From assembly GCA_018828385.1 (NCBI GenBank), contig JAHJVE010000008.1, positions 372,001 through 436,000 on the forward strand: DNA of 64,000 bases, written 5' to 3'. The position numbers and the translations under genes were made by a program. Below, in pieces: positions 26,105 through 34,772 of this stretch. The first letter of the stretch is position 1. The number at the start of each line of letters is the position of its first letter. Source of the stretch: Gammaproteobacteria bacterium. GTDB lineage: Bacteria > Pseudomonadota > Gammaproteobacteria > Burkholderiales > Rhodocyclaceae. The notes below the pieces were generated by a model. It searched no databases. It worked only from the letters and a program-made list of their open reading frames with translations, and was not told the DNA's origin.

Positions 26105-26521
26105 ATGCAGGAACCCTCGTCGAACGAACTCGGCCTCGATCCGGCCAACGAATCGCCCTTCAAGGGCAAGACCGGTCTGCGCCGGGTGTGGAACGCCCTG
26201 ACCTACTCGCTGGCCGGCCTCAAGGCCGCCTACCTGTGCGAAGACGCCTTCCGCCAGGAAGTCATCCTCGCCGCCCTGCTCATTCCGGCCGCTTTCCTGC
26301 TGCCGGTGCCGTGGCTGGGCCGCGGCCTGATGATCGCCAGCGTGCTGCTCGTCCTGGTCGTCGAGTTGCTCAATTCGGCCATCGAAGCCGTGGTCGACCG
26401 CGTCAGCCTGGAAAACCATCGCCTGGCCAAACGCGCCAAGGACATCGGCAGCGCCGCGGTGCTCGTTTCGCTGATCATCGTCATGGTCGTCTGGGGCTGC
26501 GTGCTGATGGAGATTGCATGA
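26105..26521 (+). CDS. dgkA: Diacylglycerol kinase, DgkA type
   Basis: Phosphorylates membrane diacylglycerol to phosphatidate, which feeds phospholipid synthesis. It has 138 residues. After a polar N-terminal extension of about 20 residues come the three-helix integral membrane core and the family signature ELLNSAIEAVVDRVS. An RBS-like GGAGA lies just upstream. It overlaps the next glycosyltransferase gene by 4 bases (ATGA) and sits behind its own Pho-box-like site. In a phosphate-starvation remodelling set it would recycle diacylglycerol not used for glycolipids. Confidence 0.9.
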   Translation: MQEPSSNELGLDPANESPFKGKTGLRRVWNALTYSLAGLKAAYLCEDAFRQEVILAALLIPAAFLLPVPWLGRGLMIASVLLVLVVELLNSAIEAVVDRVSLENHRLAKRAKDIGSAAVLVSLIIVMVVWGCVLMEIA

Positions 26522-27651
26522 TGTCGCTGGTCATTGCGTTTGTGACTGAAACCTTCCCGCCCGAAGTCAATGGTGTTGCGATGACCGTCGGCCGGCTGGT
26601 CGGCGGTCTGCGCGAGCGCGGCCACCGGGTCAGCGTCATCCGGCCGCGCCAGGGCAAGGGCGATGCCGGCAGCGAACACGAACTGGCCTTGCCCGGCTTG
26701 CCGCTGCCCGGCTATCCCGGCCTGCGCTTCGGTCTGCCGGCCGGGCGTCGGCTGGCCCGGCAATGGCGCCATCAGCGGCCCGATCTGGTCCATGTCGTGA
26801 CTGAAGGGCCGCTCGGCTGGTCGGCTGTCAGCGTTGCCCGCAAGCTCGGCATCCCCGTGACCTCGGGCTTTCACACCAATTTCGACCGCTACAGCGTGCA
26901 TTACGGCATGGGCTGGATGCGCCCGGCCGTCGCCGCCTACCTGCGTACCCTGCACCGGCGGACGCTGGCGACCATGGTGCCGACGGCGGCGCTGGCCGCC
27001 GACCTGGCCGGCGAGGGGTTGAGCGGCGTGCGCGTCGTCGGCCGTGGCGTCGATACGCAGCTTTACGATCCGGCCCGGCGCAGCCACGCCTTGCGCCAGA
27101 GCTGGGGCGTCGAGGGCGAAGGCCCGGCCTGCCTGTACGTTGGCCGGGTGGCGGCCGAGAAGAATCTGGCCCTGGTCAAAAAGACCTTTGCCGCCATCCA
27201 GGTCTGGCATCCCAAGGCCAAGATGGTCTGGGTCGGCGACGGCCCGTCGGCCAGACAACTGGCCGCCGAGCATCCCGATCACCACTTTGCCGGCATGCGC
27301 ATCGGTGAAGATCTGGCCGCCCACTACGCCAGCGCCGACCTCTTTCTCTTTCCCAGCCTGACTGAAACCTACGGCAACGTCGTCGCCGAGGCGATGGCCA
27401 GCGGCCTGCCGGTCATTGCCTACCGCAGCGCCGCGGCGGCCGAACTGATCGCCCAGCAGAAAAACGGCATGGTCGCCTCGCCCGGCGACGAGCGCGGCTA
27501 CGTCGATGGCGCGCTGTGGATGCTTGAAGAGGCCGAGCGCCTCGGCGAAATGGCCGAAGCCGCCCGCCAGACGATGTTGCCGCGCAGTTGGGCTGGCGTC
27601 GTCGAAAGCTTCGAGAATGTCGCCCGCGAAGCGATGGCGACTCAGCCCTGA
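26518..27651 (+). CDS. Second GT4 glycosyltransferase, MgtA/SqdX-like
   Basis: It has 377 residues from the ATG that overlaps the dgkA stop (a second ATG follows at once). The N-terminus reads FVTETFPPEVNGVAMTVGRL, the middle has FHTNFDRYSVHYGMGW, and the donor domain has YVGRVAAEKNLALVKK and the EX7E pair ETYGNVVAEAM. This pattern is that of transferases that glycosylate diacylglycerol or UDP-sulfoquinovose-type acceptors (MgtA, SqdX). Coupling to DgkA points to membrane glycolipid synthesis. It overlaps the convergent gene at 27642 by 10 bases. Confidence 0.8.
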   Translation: MMSLVIAFVTETFPPEVNGVAMTVGRLVGGLRERGHRVSVIRPRQGKGDAGSEHELALPGLPLPGYPGLRFGLPAGRRLARQWRHQRPDLVHVVTEGPLGWSAVSVARKLGIPVTSGFHTNFDRYSVHYGMGWMRPAVAAYLRTLHRRTLATMVPTAALAADLAGEGLSGVRVVGRGVDTQLYDPARRSHALRQSWGVEGEGPACLYVGRVAAEKNLALVKKTFAAIQVWHPKAKMVWVGDGPSARQLAAEHPDHHFAGMRIGEDLAAHYASADLFLFPSLTETYGNVVAEAMASGLPVIAYRSAAAAELIAQQKNGMVASPGDERGYVDGALWMLEEAERLGEMAEAARQTMLPRSWAGVVESFENVAREAMATQP

Positions 27652-28256
27652 AGCACGCGAAGTTCGACCACGGCCGGATCGTCGCCGTGGTCGATGAGGA
27701 TGCGTTTGACGCGATCCTGCCAGAGTTCGCCAAACAGTTTTTTCTCGGCCGGACTGGCCGTGCCATGGACGACGGCGGGCAGCAACTCGCCGAGGCTTGG
27801 GTCAGCCGATATCAAATTTGGCCGAAAATTCCCGTTGACCGTAGCATTCGTGTCGAGCCGGGTAAACGTCAGGCCGACGCTGCCGCTCACGTCGAAACGC
27901 AGCAATCCTCGCCGGACATGCCCCCCGCCCAGCCCCTTGAACCCGCCATCACCGGCCGCCCCGGTGAGTAGCGTGGCGACACTGGCGATGACCCCGGCGA
28001 CGCCAGTTTCAATGCTCTCGTGCAGGGCGACAGCGATATCTCCGCGCACGGGAATCTCTTCGCCATAAAGCGCCCGCAAGGCGCGCACGCTGGTCAGCCA
28101 GGCCCCGGCCACCGTCGGGCAGGAATGCCCGGCCAGTTTGACCGCATCGGCAAAGCCGTATTCGATCAGCCCGCCCGCCGCCGCGCCGAGCAGTTCGGCC
28201 AGCGGGTCGCGCAGGATGATGGTGGGGACGCGGGAAAAGAATTCGGGAAAGGCCAT
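27642..28256 (-). CDS. FmdE-like domain protein, function unknown
   Basis: It has 204 residues. The N-terminal half carries KLAGHSCPTVAGAW and then GEEIPVRGDIAV, resembling the FmdE family (named after a formylmethanofuran dehydrogenase operon), whose His-Cys pair binds metal in some members. A Gly-rich segment, GDGGFKGLGGGHVRRGLLRF, follows. An interspersed repeat copy is read through in frame (NATVNGNFRPNLISAD), so the protein has either acquired or tolerates that insertion. It is a single gene whose tail overlaps the glycosyltransferase by 10 bases. The family assignment is tentative. Confidence 0.65.
   Translation of the reverse strand: MAFPEFFSRVPTIILRDPLAELLGAAAGGLIEYGFADAVKLAGHSCPTVAGAWLTSVRALRALYGEEIPVRGDIAVALHESIETGVAGVIASVATLLTGAAGDGGFKGLGGGHVRRGLLRFDVSGSVGLTFTRLDTNATVNGNFRPNLISADPSLGELLPAVVHGTASPAEKKLFGELWQDRVKRILIDHGDDPAVVELRVLQG
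27809..27847 (-). repeat. Interspersed repeat copy inside the FmdE-like gene
   Basis: A minus-oriented copy (TCAAATTTGGCCGAAAATTC, then CCGTTGACCGTAGCAT) that is read in frame by the gene on the same strand. Confidence 0.8.
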
Positions 28257-28314
28257 GGTGATCTCCTTGAGCTGGCAGTATGCGTAGCCGCCCGGAGCAT
28301 GGCCTTGATATCGG

Positions 28315-28698
28315 TCAGGCGCGCTGGATCAGCTCGACCTTGTAGCCATCCGGATCTTCAACGAAAGCGATGATCGTCGAGCCATGCTTCATCGGCCCGG
28401 CTTCGCGCACGACCTTGCCGCCACGCGCCTTGATCGCGGCGCAGGCGGCGGCCGCATCAGGGACGGCCAGCGCGACGTGGCCGTAGCCGGTGCCGAGCTC
28501 ATAGCTTGGCGTGTCCCAGTTGTGGGTCAGTTCAAGGACGGCTTCGCTGGCTTCGTCACCATAGCCGACGAAAGCCAGCGTGAAGCGGCCTTCCGGGTAA
28601 TCGGTGCGGCGAATCAACTGCATGCCGAGGATTTCGGTGTAGAAGGCGATGGATTTGTCGAGATCGCCGACGCGGATCATGGTGTGCAGAATGCGCAT
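28315..28698 (-). CDS. gloA: Lactoylglutathione lyase (glyoxalase I)
   Basis: Isomerises the methylglyoxal-glutathione adduct to lactoylglutathione. It has 127 residues. The protein starts [20 protein letters not shown] with metal ligand His5, and contains [20 protein letters not shown] with a Glu and a His ligand and [14 protein letters not shown] with the last Glu, so all four Ni/Zn ligands are in place. It follows the ygjP-like gene by 9 bases and so may be the last gene of the glyQS operon. Confidence 0.95.
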   Translation of the reverse strand: MRILHTMIRVGDLDKSIAFYTEILGMQLIRRTDYPEGRFTLAFVGYGDEASEAVLELTHNWDTPSYELGTGYGHVALAVPDAAAACAAIKARGGKVVREAGPMKHGSTIIAFVEDPDGYKVELIQRA

Positions 28699-28707
28699 GC
28701 TTTTTCC

Positions 28708-29427
28708 TTAAAAATGGGGGATTTGCCGTGCCAACTGGCGCAGTTCGAGGCGGCGCGCCTTCCAGTCAGGGCAAAGTTGCTCAACCACAGACCAGAAGCG
28801 CGGGCTGTGGTTCATTTCCTTGAGGTGGGCCAGTTCGTGGCAGACGACGTAATCGACGATGGCCAATGGCATGAGCACGAGCCGCCAGTTCAGCGCAATG
28901 CCGCCGTGGTGGCTGCAACTGCCCCAGCGGGTGCGGGCCGATGACAGGCGCAGAGGCGGCGGGGCGACGCCGAGGCGTGGGGCGTGGATGGCCAGGCGTT
29001 CGGCGAAGACGGTGCGGGCTTTTTCGCGCAGGGCTTTTTCGAGCAGGTCACTGGCGCTGTGTGTGGCATCGGGGCGCAGGTAAAGCGTGCCGGGGCCAAA
29101 CTGCCAGCGGTTACGGCCAACATTGGTGAATGCTACGGTCAACGGCTCACCAAGGGCAAAAACCACGGTGCCATCGCTGATCTCCAGCTTGCTGGCGGCC
29201 GGCCGGTCGCGCCAGGCGGCGAGTTTGTCGAGCACCCACTGGCCGTGCTCGTGGATCAGGTTTTCGATGTCGCCGATGCGCGCCCGGGTCGGGGCGCCGA
29301 CGCGCAGGCCGTGGTGGTCGATGGCCAGGCCGATGGTCCGGCGCTGGCTGCGCCGCAGCTGGTAGGCGACGGCCTGGCCGGCAATGACGATGCTGCGCGC
29401 CGGCTCAGGTGGCGTTGTGCGAGGCAT
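28708..29427 (-). CDS. YgjP/SprT-like metallopeptidase (M48/DUF45)
   Basis: It has 239 residues. The zinc motif is clear: VCHELAHLKEMNHSPRFW, that is HExxH with a third His ten residues on. RTRWGSCSHHGGIALNWRL precedes it and is a strong signature of this family. The substrate is unknown. It overlaps the plsC-type gene by 23 bases and is part of the minus-strand operon that runs from glyQ. A degenerate repeat core (CTACGGTCAACGG at 29133-29145) lies inside it and encodes LTVAF. Confidence 0.85.
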   Translation of the reverse strand: MPRTTPPEPARSIVIAGQAVAYQLRRSQRRTIGLAIDHHGLRVGAPTRARIGDIENLIHEHGQWVLDKLAAWRDRPAASKLEISDGTVVFALGEPLTVAFTNVGRNRWQFGPGTLYLRPDATHSASDLLEKALREKARTVFAERLAIHAPRLGVAPPPLRLSSARTRWGSCSHHGGIALNWRLVLMPLAIVDYVVCHELAHLKEMNHSPRFWSVVEQLCPDWKARRLELRQLARQIPHF

Positions 29428-30157
29428 CCGCGTAGCGATGGGGCGAAATGCGGTGCATCTCGTCTTCGATCCAGGCTTCGGCCCGTTGATTGACTTCAGC
29501 TTCGGTCATGCCGGTGGCGTCGAAAGCCGGGCCGATGCTCATCGTGACGGTGCCCGGCGTTTTCAGGAAAGCCTGGCGCGGCCAGAGTTCGCCGGCGTCG
29601 TGGGCGACCGGCACGACCTTGCAGCCGACATGGGTGGCGAGATAGGCGCCGCCGGGCTTGTAGCGCTTTTTCTGGCCCGGCGCGACGCGTGTGCCTTCGG
29701 GAAAGAGGACGACGTAGAAGCCCTGTTGCAGGCGCTCGCGCCCCTGGATGACAACCTGGTCGAGGGCATCCTTGCCGGCCGTGCGGTCGATCGAGATCAT
29801 CTTCATGGCGGCCAGGCCCCAGCCCACCAGCGGCACGCGCAGCAATTCCTTCTTGAGCACGAAGACGCAGTAGGCGCCGGCCGGCACGAGATCCTGGATG
29901 GTCATCGTTTCCCAGGCCGACTGGTGCTTGGAAAGAATGACGCAAGGCTCTTTCGGCATGTTTTCCAGGCCGATGACCTTGGGCCGGATGCCGAGGATGT
30001 TTTCGACGCCGAACTGCATGCCGAGGCGCCACAGCTTGCCGAAACGGTAGCCCCACAGGCCCCGCAAGGCGAGGGCGGCAATGACGACGAGCGGTGCGGA
30101 GAGAATGGACCAGACGATGGCGTAGGCCATGAACAGCGTCGAGCGCACCGCCCTCAT
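29405..30157 (-). CDS. plsC: 1-acyl-sn-glycerol-3-phosphate acyltransferase
   Basis: Acylates lysophosphatidate to phosphatidate at the inner membrane. It has 250 residues. An N-terminal hydrophobic segment (about 8-35) is followed by the acyltransferase motif ILSKHQSAWETM. This is the H(x)4 motif with Glu in place of the usual Asp, a known variant. The substrate motif LFPEGTRVAPG follows. It overlaps gmhB by 4 bases and ygjP by 23, so translation is coupled along the operon. Confidence 0.9.
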   Translation of the reverse strand: MRAVRSTLFMAYAIVWSILSAPLVVIAALALRGLWGYRFGKLWRLGMQFGVENILGIRPKVIGLENMPKEPCVILSKHQSAWETMTIQDLVPAGAYCVFVLKKELLRVPLVGWGLAAMKMISIDRTAGKDALDQVVIQGRERLQQGFYVVLFPEGTRVAPGQKKRYKPGGAYLATHVGCKVVPVAHDAGELWPRQAFLKTPGTVTMSIGPAFDATGMTEAEVNQRAEAWIEDEMHRISPHRYADASHNAT

Positions 30158-30705
30158 AGTGTGGTTTCCTTGAGGATGGCGTCGACCGCGGCCGACAGGT
30201 CCTTGTATTCCAGCGTGCCTTCCGGCAATTCGTTGTCGGCCTTGGTTTTCTCGCCCTTGCCGGTCATCACCAGCATCGGCTGGCAGCCGAGGACGGCGCA
30301 GGCCTGCAGGTCGCGCAGCGAATCGCCGATGGCCGGGACGCCCTTGAGGTCAATGTTGAGCGTTTCGGAAATGCGCTTGAACATGCCGGGCTTCGGCTTG
30401 CGGCAATCGCATTTCGAATCGGCCGCATGCGGGCAATAGAAAATGGCGTCGATTCGCCCGCCGAAGGCAACGACGGCCTTATGCATCTTGCTGTGGATCT
30501 GGTTGAGCATTTCCATGTCGAACAAGCCGCGCCCGACGCCCGACTGGTTGGTTGCCACGACCACCTTGTAGCCGCACTGGGTGAGGCGGGCAATCGCTTC
30601 CAGGCTGCCCGGAATCGGCTTCCACTCGGCGGGGTTCTTGATGAACTGAGCGGAATCGAAATTGATGACCCCGTCGCGGTCGAGGATGACGAGTTTGGTC
30701 GGCAT
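30154..30705 (-). CDS. gmhB: D-glycero-beta-D-manno-heptose 1,7-bisphosphate 7-phosphatase
   Basis: Removes the 7-phosphate in ADP-heptose synthesis for the LPS inner core. It has 183 residues and the HAD fold. Seen: nucleophile motif LDRDGVINFDS, ATNQSGVGRG, the Cys-rich zinc loop CPHAADSKCDCRKPKPGM, and GDSLRDLQA. It is placed 17 bases after glyS and coupled to plsC. The glyQS-gmhB-plsC order is common in betaproteobacteria. Confidence 0.95.
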   Translation of the reverse strand: MPTKLVILDRDGVINFDSAQFIKNPAEWKPIPGSLEAIARLTQCGYKVVVATNQSGVGRGLFDMEMLNQIHSKMHKAVVAFGGRIDAIFYCPHAADSKCDCRKPKPGMFKRISETLNIDLKGVPAIGDSLRDLQACAVLGCQPMLVMTGKGEKTKADNELPEGTLEYKDLSAAVDAILKETTL

Positions 30706-30722
30706 GGCGTCCTCCTGGCTCT

Positions 30723-32822
30723 CTAGGCAGACAGCTTGGAAATGTCGGCGACCTTGTTCATCGCCACGTGGAGCTTGGCGAGCAGGCCGAGACGGTTGGC
30801 GCGCAGGGCCGGATCGTCGGCATTGACCATGACGCCGTCGAAGAAGGCATCGACCGGGGCGCGCAGCGCGGCCAGCGCCTGCAGCGATTCGGCGTAGTCG
30901 CCGGTGACGAAGGCGGCATCGGCCTGCGGCACGACATCGACGAGCGCATCGTGCAGGGCGATTTCCGGGGCTTCCTTGAGCAGGGCGTTATCGACCGTCG
31001 GTTCGACCGGGTTTTCGACCTTCTTGAGGATGTTGCCGACCCGCTTGTTTGCTGCCGCCAGCGCGGCGGCTTCCGGCAGCGCAGCGAAGGCGCGGACGGC
31101 GGCCAGGCGCTTGGGAATGTCGCCGAGGCGCTGCGGCCGCTGGCTGACGACGGCATCGACTTCCTGCGCCGTGTAGCCCTGCTCGCGCAGGCTGCCGGCC
31201 AGGCGGTCGTAGATGAAGTCAATGAGGGCTTCGCTGTGATGGAGGAAGCCGCCTTCAATGTTCTTGAAGGCGCTGCCTGCCACGGTCAACAGGGAATTGA
31301 GCGGTAAATCCAGATTGCCTTCGGCCAGCATGCGAATGGTGCCCAGCGCATGGCGACGCAGGGCGAACGGATCGCGGTCGCCGGTCGGAATCTGGCCGAT
31401 GCCGAACATGCCGACCAGCGTTTCGAGCTTGTCGGCCAGCGCGACGACCGTGCCGACCAGGCCGCGCGGCAGGCTGTCGCCGGCAAAGCGCGGCTTGTAG
31501 TGGTCTTCGATGGCGTCGGCGACATCGGCGTTGAGGCCGTCATGCAGCGCGTAGTAACGGCCCATGATGCCCTGCAGTTCGGGGAACTCACCGACCATGT
31601 CGGTCAGCAGGTCGGCCTTGGCCAGCACGGCGGCCTGTTCGGCGTGATGCGTCAGTTCGCCGCCACCGAGATGTTCGCCGATGGCGCGGGCAATCGCCGC
31701 CACGCGCTGGACGCGCTCGCCCTGGGTGCCCAGCTTGTTGTGATAGACGACCTTGGACAAGCCGATGACACGGCTTTCCAGCGATTTCTTGCGATCCTGG
31801 TCGAAGAAAAACTTGGCGTCCGCTAACCGTGGACGCACGACGCGCTCATTGCCGCCGATTACGGCGGAAGCGTCTTCCGGGCTGATGTTGCTGACGACGA
31901 GGAACTTGTTGGTCAGCTTGCCGGCGGCGTCGAGCAGCGGGAAATACTTCTGGTTGGCCTTCATCGTGAGGATCAGGCATTCCTGCGGCACGGCGAGGAA
32001 TTCTTCTTCAAACTGACCGATCAACACATTCGGGCGCTCGACCAGCGCTGTGACTTCATCCAGTAGAGCATCGTCGTCAATCGGCTTGCCACCGGCCTTG
32101 GCGGCAGCGGCTTCGAGCTGGCGGGCGATTTCGGCGCGGCGTTCGGCGAAGGAGGCGATGACGGCGCCGTCGGTCGCCAATTTGGTGGCGTATTCGTCGG
32201 CATGGGCGAAGACGACGGGATCCACGGTGGCTTCAAAACGGTGACCATGCGTTTCGCGACCCGAGTTCAGGCCGAGAATGGCCAGTGGCACGACGTCTGA
32301 ACCGTGCAGGGCGACGAGGCCATGCGCCGGGCGGACGAAATTGACGCTGCTCCAGCCATCCTGCAGCTGGTAGGTCATGACCTTGGGGATGGGCAGTGCG
32401 GCGAGGGCGGCTTCGAGGGCTTTTTGCAGGCCTTCGGACAGCGTGGCGCCCTTGGCTTCGCTGTCGTACCAAAGAACATCGTTTTCCCGACGTAGAGATG
32501 GGACGATGGTTGCGTCAGCACCGAGCGCAGTGAGTTTCTTGAGCAGTGCTGGGGTAGCATTTCCAGAGGCGTCAAGTCCAACGCTGGCAGGCATTAACTT
32601 TTGTTTTACCTCGGCGTTCGGGGCTACATCTTCAACATTCGTAATGTGGGCAGCAAGCCGGCGAGGGGACGCGAAAGCAGTAACTGTTGCCTCATTTAGC
32701 AGTAAACGGGAGACGCCAAGAGAGTTGTGGAGCGTCTGGGCAAACACTTCGCCCAGCTTCTTGAGCGCCTTGGGCGGCAGTTCTTCAACAAACAGTTCAA
32801 CGAGCAGATTTTTCGACGACAT
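30723..32822 (-). CDS. glyS: Glycyl-tRNA synthetase beta subunit
   Basis: Second subunit of the alpha2beta2 enzyme that charges tRNA-Gly. From the ATG at 32822 it has 699 residues, the usual length, and starts MSSKNLLVELFVEELPPKAL. A longer frame upstream overlaps glyQ and is not used. It starts one base after the glyQ stop codon. Codons from about 32480 to 32740 (rich in TCT, CTT, TTA, GTA, GGA and GCA) differ sharply from the rest of the gene, which uses GC-ending codons almost exclusively. Confidence 0.95.
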   Translation of the reverse strand: MSSKNLLVELFVEELPPKALKKLGEVFAQTLHNSLGVSRLLLNEATVTAFASPRRLAAHITNVEDVAPNAEVKQKLMPASVGLDASGNATPALLKKLTALGADATIVPSLRRENDVLWYDSEAKGATLSEGLQKALEAALAALPIPKVMTYQLQDGWSSVNFVRPAHGLVALHGSDVVPLAILGLNSGRETHGHRFEATVDPVVFAHADEYATKLATDGAVIASFAERRAEIARQLEAAAAKAGGKPIDDDALLDEVTALVERPNVLIGQFEEEFLAVPQECLILTMKANQKYFPLLDAAGKLTNKFLVVSNISPEDASAVIGGNERVVRPRLADAKFFFDQDRKKSLESRVIGLSKVVYHNKLGTQGERVQRVAAIARAIGEHLGGGELTHHAEQAAVLAKADLLTDMVGEFPELQGIMGRYYALHDGLNADVADAIEDHYKPRFAGDSLPRGLVGTVVALADKLETLVGMFGIGQIPTGDRDPFALRRHALGTIRMLAEGNLDLPLNSLLTVAGSAFKNIEGGFLHHSEALIDFIYDRLAGSLREQGYTAQEVDAVVSQRPQRLGDIPKRLAAVRAFAALPEAAALAAANKRVGNILKKVENPVEPTVDNALLKEAPEIALHDALVDVVPQADAAFVTGDYAESLQALAALRAPVDAFFDGVMVNADDPALRANRLGLLAKLHVAMNKVADISKLSA

Positions 32823-32823
32823 A

Positions 32824-33768
32824 TCAGGCAGCTTTCTTTGCGTTCTGTTCTTCCAGCTTGGCCAGCACTTCGGCAGCCCATTCCTTCGGCGCCATCGGGA
32901 AGCCGAGGCGGGCGCGGGAATCGAGGTAGGCCTGGGCGACGGCGCGGGCGAGGTTGCGGATGCGGCCAATGTAGGCGGCACGCTCGGTGACCGAGATGGC
33001 ACCGCGGGCGTCGAGGAGGTTGAAGGTGTGGGCGGCCTTGAGAACTTGCTCGTAAGCCGGCAGGGGCAACTGGTTGCCCATCAGGTGCACGGCGGTTTCT
33101 TCATGCTTGCCGAAGGCGTGGAAGAGGAATTCGACGTTGCTGTGCTCGAAGTTGTAGGCCGATTGTTCGACTTCGTTCTGGTGATAGACGTCGCCGTAGG
33201 TCAGGCCCTCGGTCCACGTCAGGTCGAAGACGTTTTCAACGCCTTGCAGATACATGGCGAGGCGTTCGATGCCGTAGGTGATTTCGCCGGTGATCGGCTT
33301 GCAGTCGATGCCGCCGACCTGCTGGAAGTAGGTGAATTGCGTCACTTCCATGCCGTTCATCCAGACTTCCCAACCGAGGCCCCAGGCGCCAAGCGTCGGG
33401 TTTTCCCAGTCGTCTTCGACGAAGCGCACGTCGTTCTTCTTGAGGTCGAAACCAAGCGCTTCGAGCGAGCCGAGGTAGAGCTCAAGGATGTTGTCCGGCG
33501 CCGGCTTCAACACCACCTGGAACTGGTAGTAATGCTGCATGCGGTTCGGATTCTCGCCGTAACGACCATCCTTGGGGCGGCGCGACGGCTGGACGTAGGC
33601 GGCCTTCCACGGCTCCGGGCCGATGGCGCGCAGGAAGGTGGCGGTGTGGCTGGTGCCGGCGCCGACTTCCATGTCGTAAGGCTGGAGCAGGGCGCAGCCC
33701 TTGTCGCTCCAGTATTGCTGCAGGCGCAGGATGATTTCCTGGAACGTCGGTTTTTTGGTGGTGCTCAT
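32824..33768 (-). CDS. glyQ: Glycyl-tRNA synthetase alpha subunit
   Basis: Catalytic core subunit of heterotetrameric glycyl-tRNA synthetase. It has 314 residues from the ATG at 33768. Class II and family signatures include [40 protein letters not shown] and [18 protein letters not shown]. First gene of the glyQ-glyS-gmhB-plsC-ygjP(-gloA) series, divergent from msrA with 113 bases between. Confidence 0.96.
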   Translation of the reverse strand: MSTTKKPTFQEIILRLQQYWSDKGCALLQPYDMEVGAGTSHTATFLRAIGPEPWKAAYVQPSRRPKDGRYGENPNRMQHYYQFQVVLKPAPDNILELYLGSLEALGFDLKKNDVRFVEDDWENPTLGAWGLGWEVWMNGMEVTQFTYFQQVGGIDCKPITGEITYGIERLAMYLQGVENVFDLTWTEGLTYGDVYHQNEVEQSAYNFEHSNVEFLFHAFGKHEETAVHLMGNQLPLPAYEQVLKAAHTFNLLDARGAISVTERAAYIGRIRNLARAVAQAYLDSRARLGFPMAPKEWAAEVLAKLEEQNAKKAA

Positions 33769-33881
33769 CGGATGCAATCGGTGATGTTCTGAGACGCACG
33801 ATTTTACTTGCTTTTGCCATGGATGGCGCGGAACGAAGCCGGCGGCATACTGTCTGCCAGATCTCTGGATCAATAACGGGA

Positions 33882-34439
33882 ATGAAGATGGCGGAAACGA
33901 CGATCACGCAAAAAACGACCTTGGCCGGTGGCTGTTTCTGGTGCCTGGAGGCGGCGTTCGAACAACTCGACGGGGTCATTTCGGTGCTGCCCGGCTACAT
34001 GGGCGGGCATGACCCGCAGCCGAGTTACGAGGCGGTATGCCGCGGTGACAGCGGTCACGCCGAGGTCGTGCAGATCGAGTTCGATCCGGCCAAGATTGAC
34101 TTCGAGACCCTGCTCACGGCCTTCTTCACGATCCACGATCCGACCACCTTGAACCGTCAGGGCCACGACGCCGGCACGCAATACCGTTCGGCCATCTTCT
34201 TCCACGATGCCGGCCAGCAGGCCGTCGCCGAAGCCATGATCGCCCGCCTCAACGGCGAGGGCATCTGGGGGGCGCCCATCGTTACCGAGGTCACGCCGGC
34301 GTCGACCTTCTTCGTTGCCGAGGAGTATCACCACCAGTATTTTCGGCGCAATCCGCATCAGGGATATTGCGTCGCCGTGGTGGCGCCCAAGGCGCTCAAG
34401 CTGCGCCAGGTTTTTGCCGGGCGGATCAAGGCCGGCTGA
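33882..34439 (+). CDS. msrA: Peptide methionine sulfoxide reductase MsrA
   Basis: Repairs methionine-S-sulfoxide. From the ATG at 33882 (a second ATG lies at 33888) it has 185 residues. The catalytic Cys is in [19 protein letters not shown], and EEYHHQYF and the GYCVAVV Cys near the C-terminus are as in typical MsrA. It is a single gene, followed 6 bases later by an interspersed repeat copy. Confidence 0.95.
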   Translation: MKMAETTITQKTTLAGGCFWCLEAAFEQLDGVISVLPGYMGGHDPQPSYEAVCRGDSGHAEVVQIEFDPAKIDFETLLTAFFTIHDPTTLNRQGHDAGTQYRSAIFFHDAGQQAVAEAMIARLNGEGIWGAPIVTEVTPASTFFVAEEYHHQYFRRNPHQGYCVAVVAPKALKLRQVFAGRIKAG

Positions 34440-34445
34440 GCCATT

Positions 34446-34482
34446 CCCACGGTCAACCGGGGAAAATGGCCAAAATTGAAAT
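34446..34482 (+). repeat. Interspersed repeat copy, after msrA
   Basis: A plus-oriented, near-consensus copy: CACGGTCAACCGGGG, AATGGCCAAAATTGAAAT. It begins 6 bases after the msrA stop codon. Confidence 0.85.
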
Positions 34483-34582
34483 GTCCTGATTCGGTCCGTT
34501 TTTGACGGTTCGCCGGGGTGGCATTTTGGTCGTGTTTGTTGCGGCGATGCAACACTGAATCCCTGGTTGGCTGCCATGCGAA

Positions 34583-34611
34583 TTGACAATATTCATATAA
34601 ATCAATATAGT
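34583..34611 (+). promoter_or_regulatory. Strong sigma70-type promoter, 162 bases upstream of the transglycosylase gene
   Basis: TTGACA at 34583-34588 and TATAGT at 34606-34611 are separated by exactly 17 bases in an unusually AT-rich patch. The region between 34618 and 34772 would be a long leader. It contains a small GCCCC/GGGGC hairpin (about 34678-34694) and no interspersed repeat. Confidence 0.7.
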
Positions 34612-34772
34612 GCGATCAGTGCTGCGGTGCAGCATCGGTTTCGCGGCGTGATCAGCTTGTCTGGCGGCGAACTCCAGCGCCCCCCATAGCGGGGCCTGGC
34701 CGATGTCGTACCCCCTGTAACCGTTCGCTGGCGAAGACGTCTTTCGGCAGTGGCAACAGTGAAGGAGGTCGC

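Noticed and set aside
32377..33792. 471-residue plus-strand frame antisense to glyQ and glyS
   Set aside because: Shadow frame; no RBS or recognisable domain.
34618..34772. Riboswitch in the leader of the transglycosylase gene
   Set aside because: Hairpins are present, but no class-specific conserved core was recognised.
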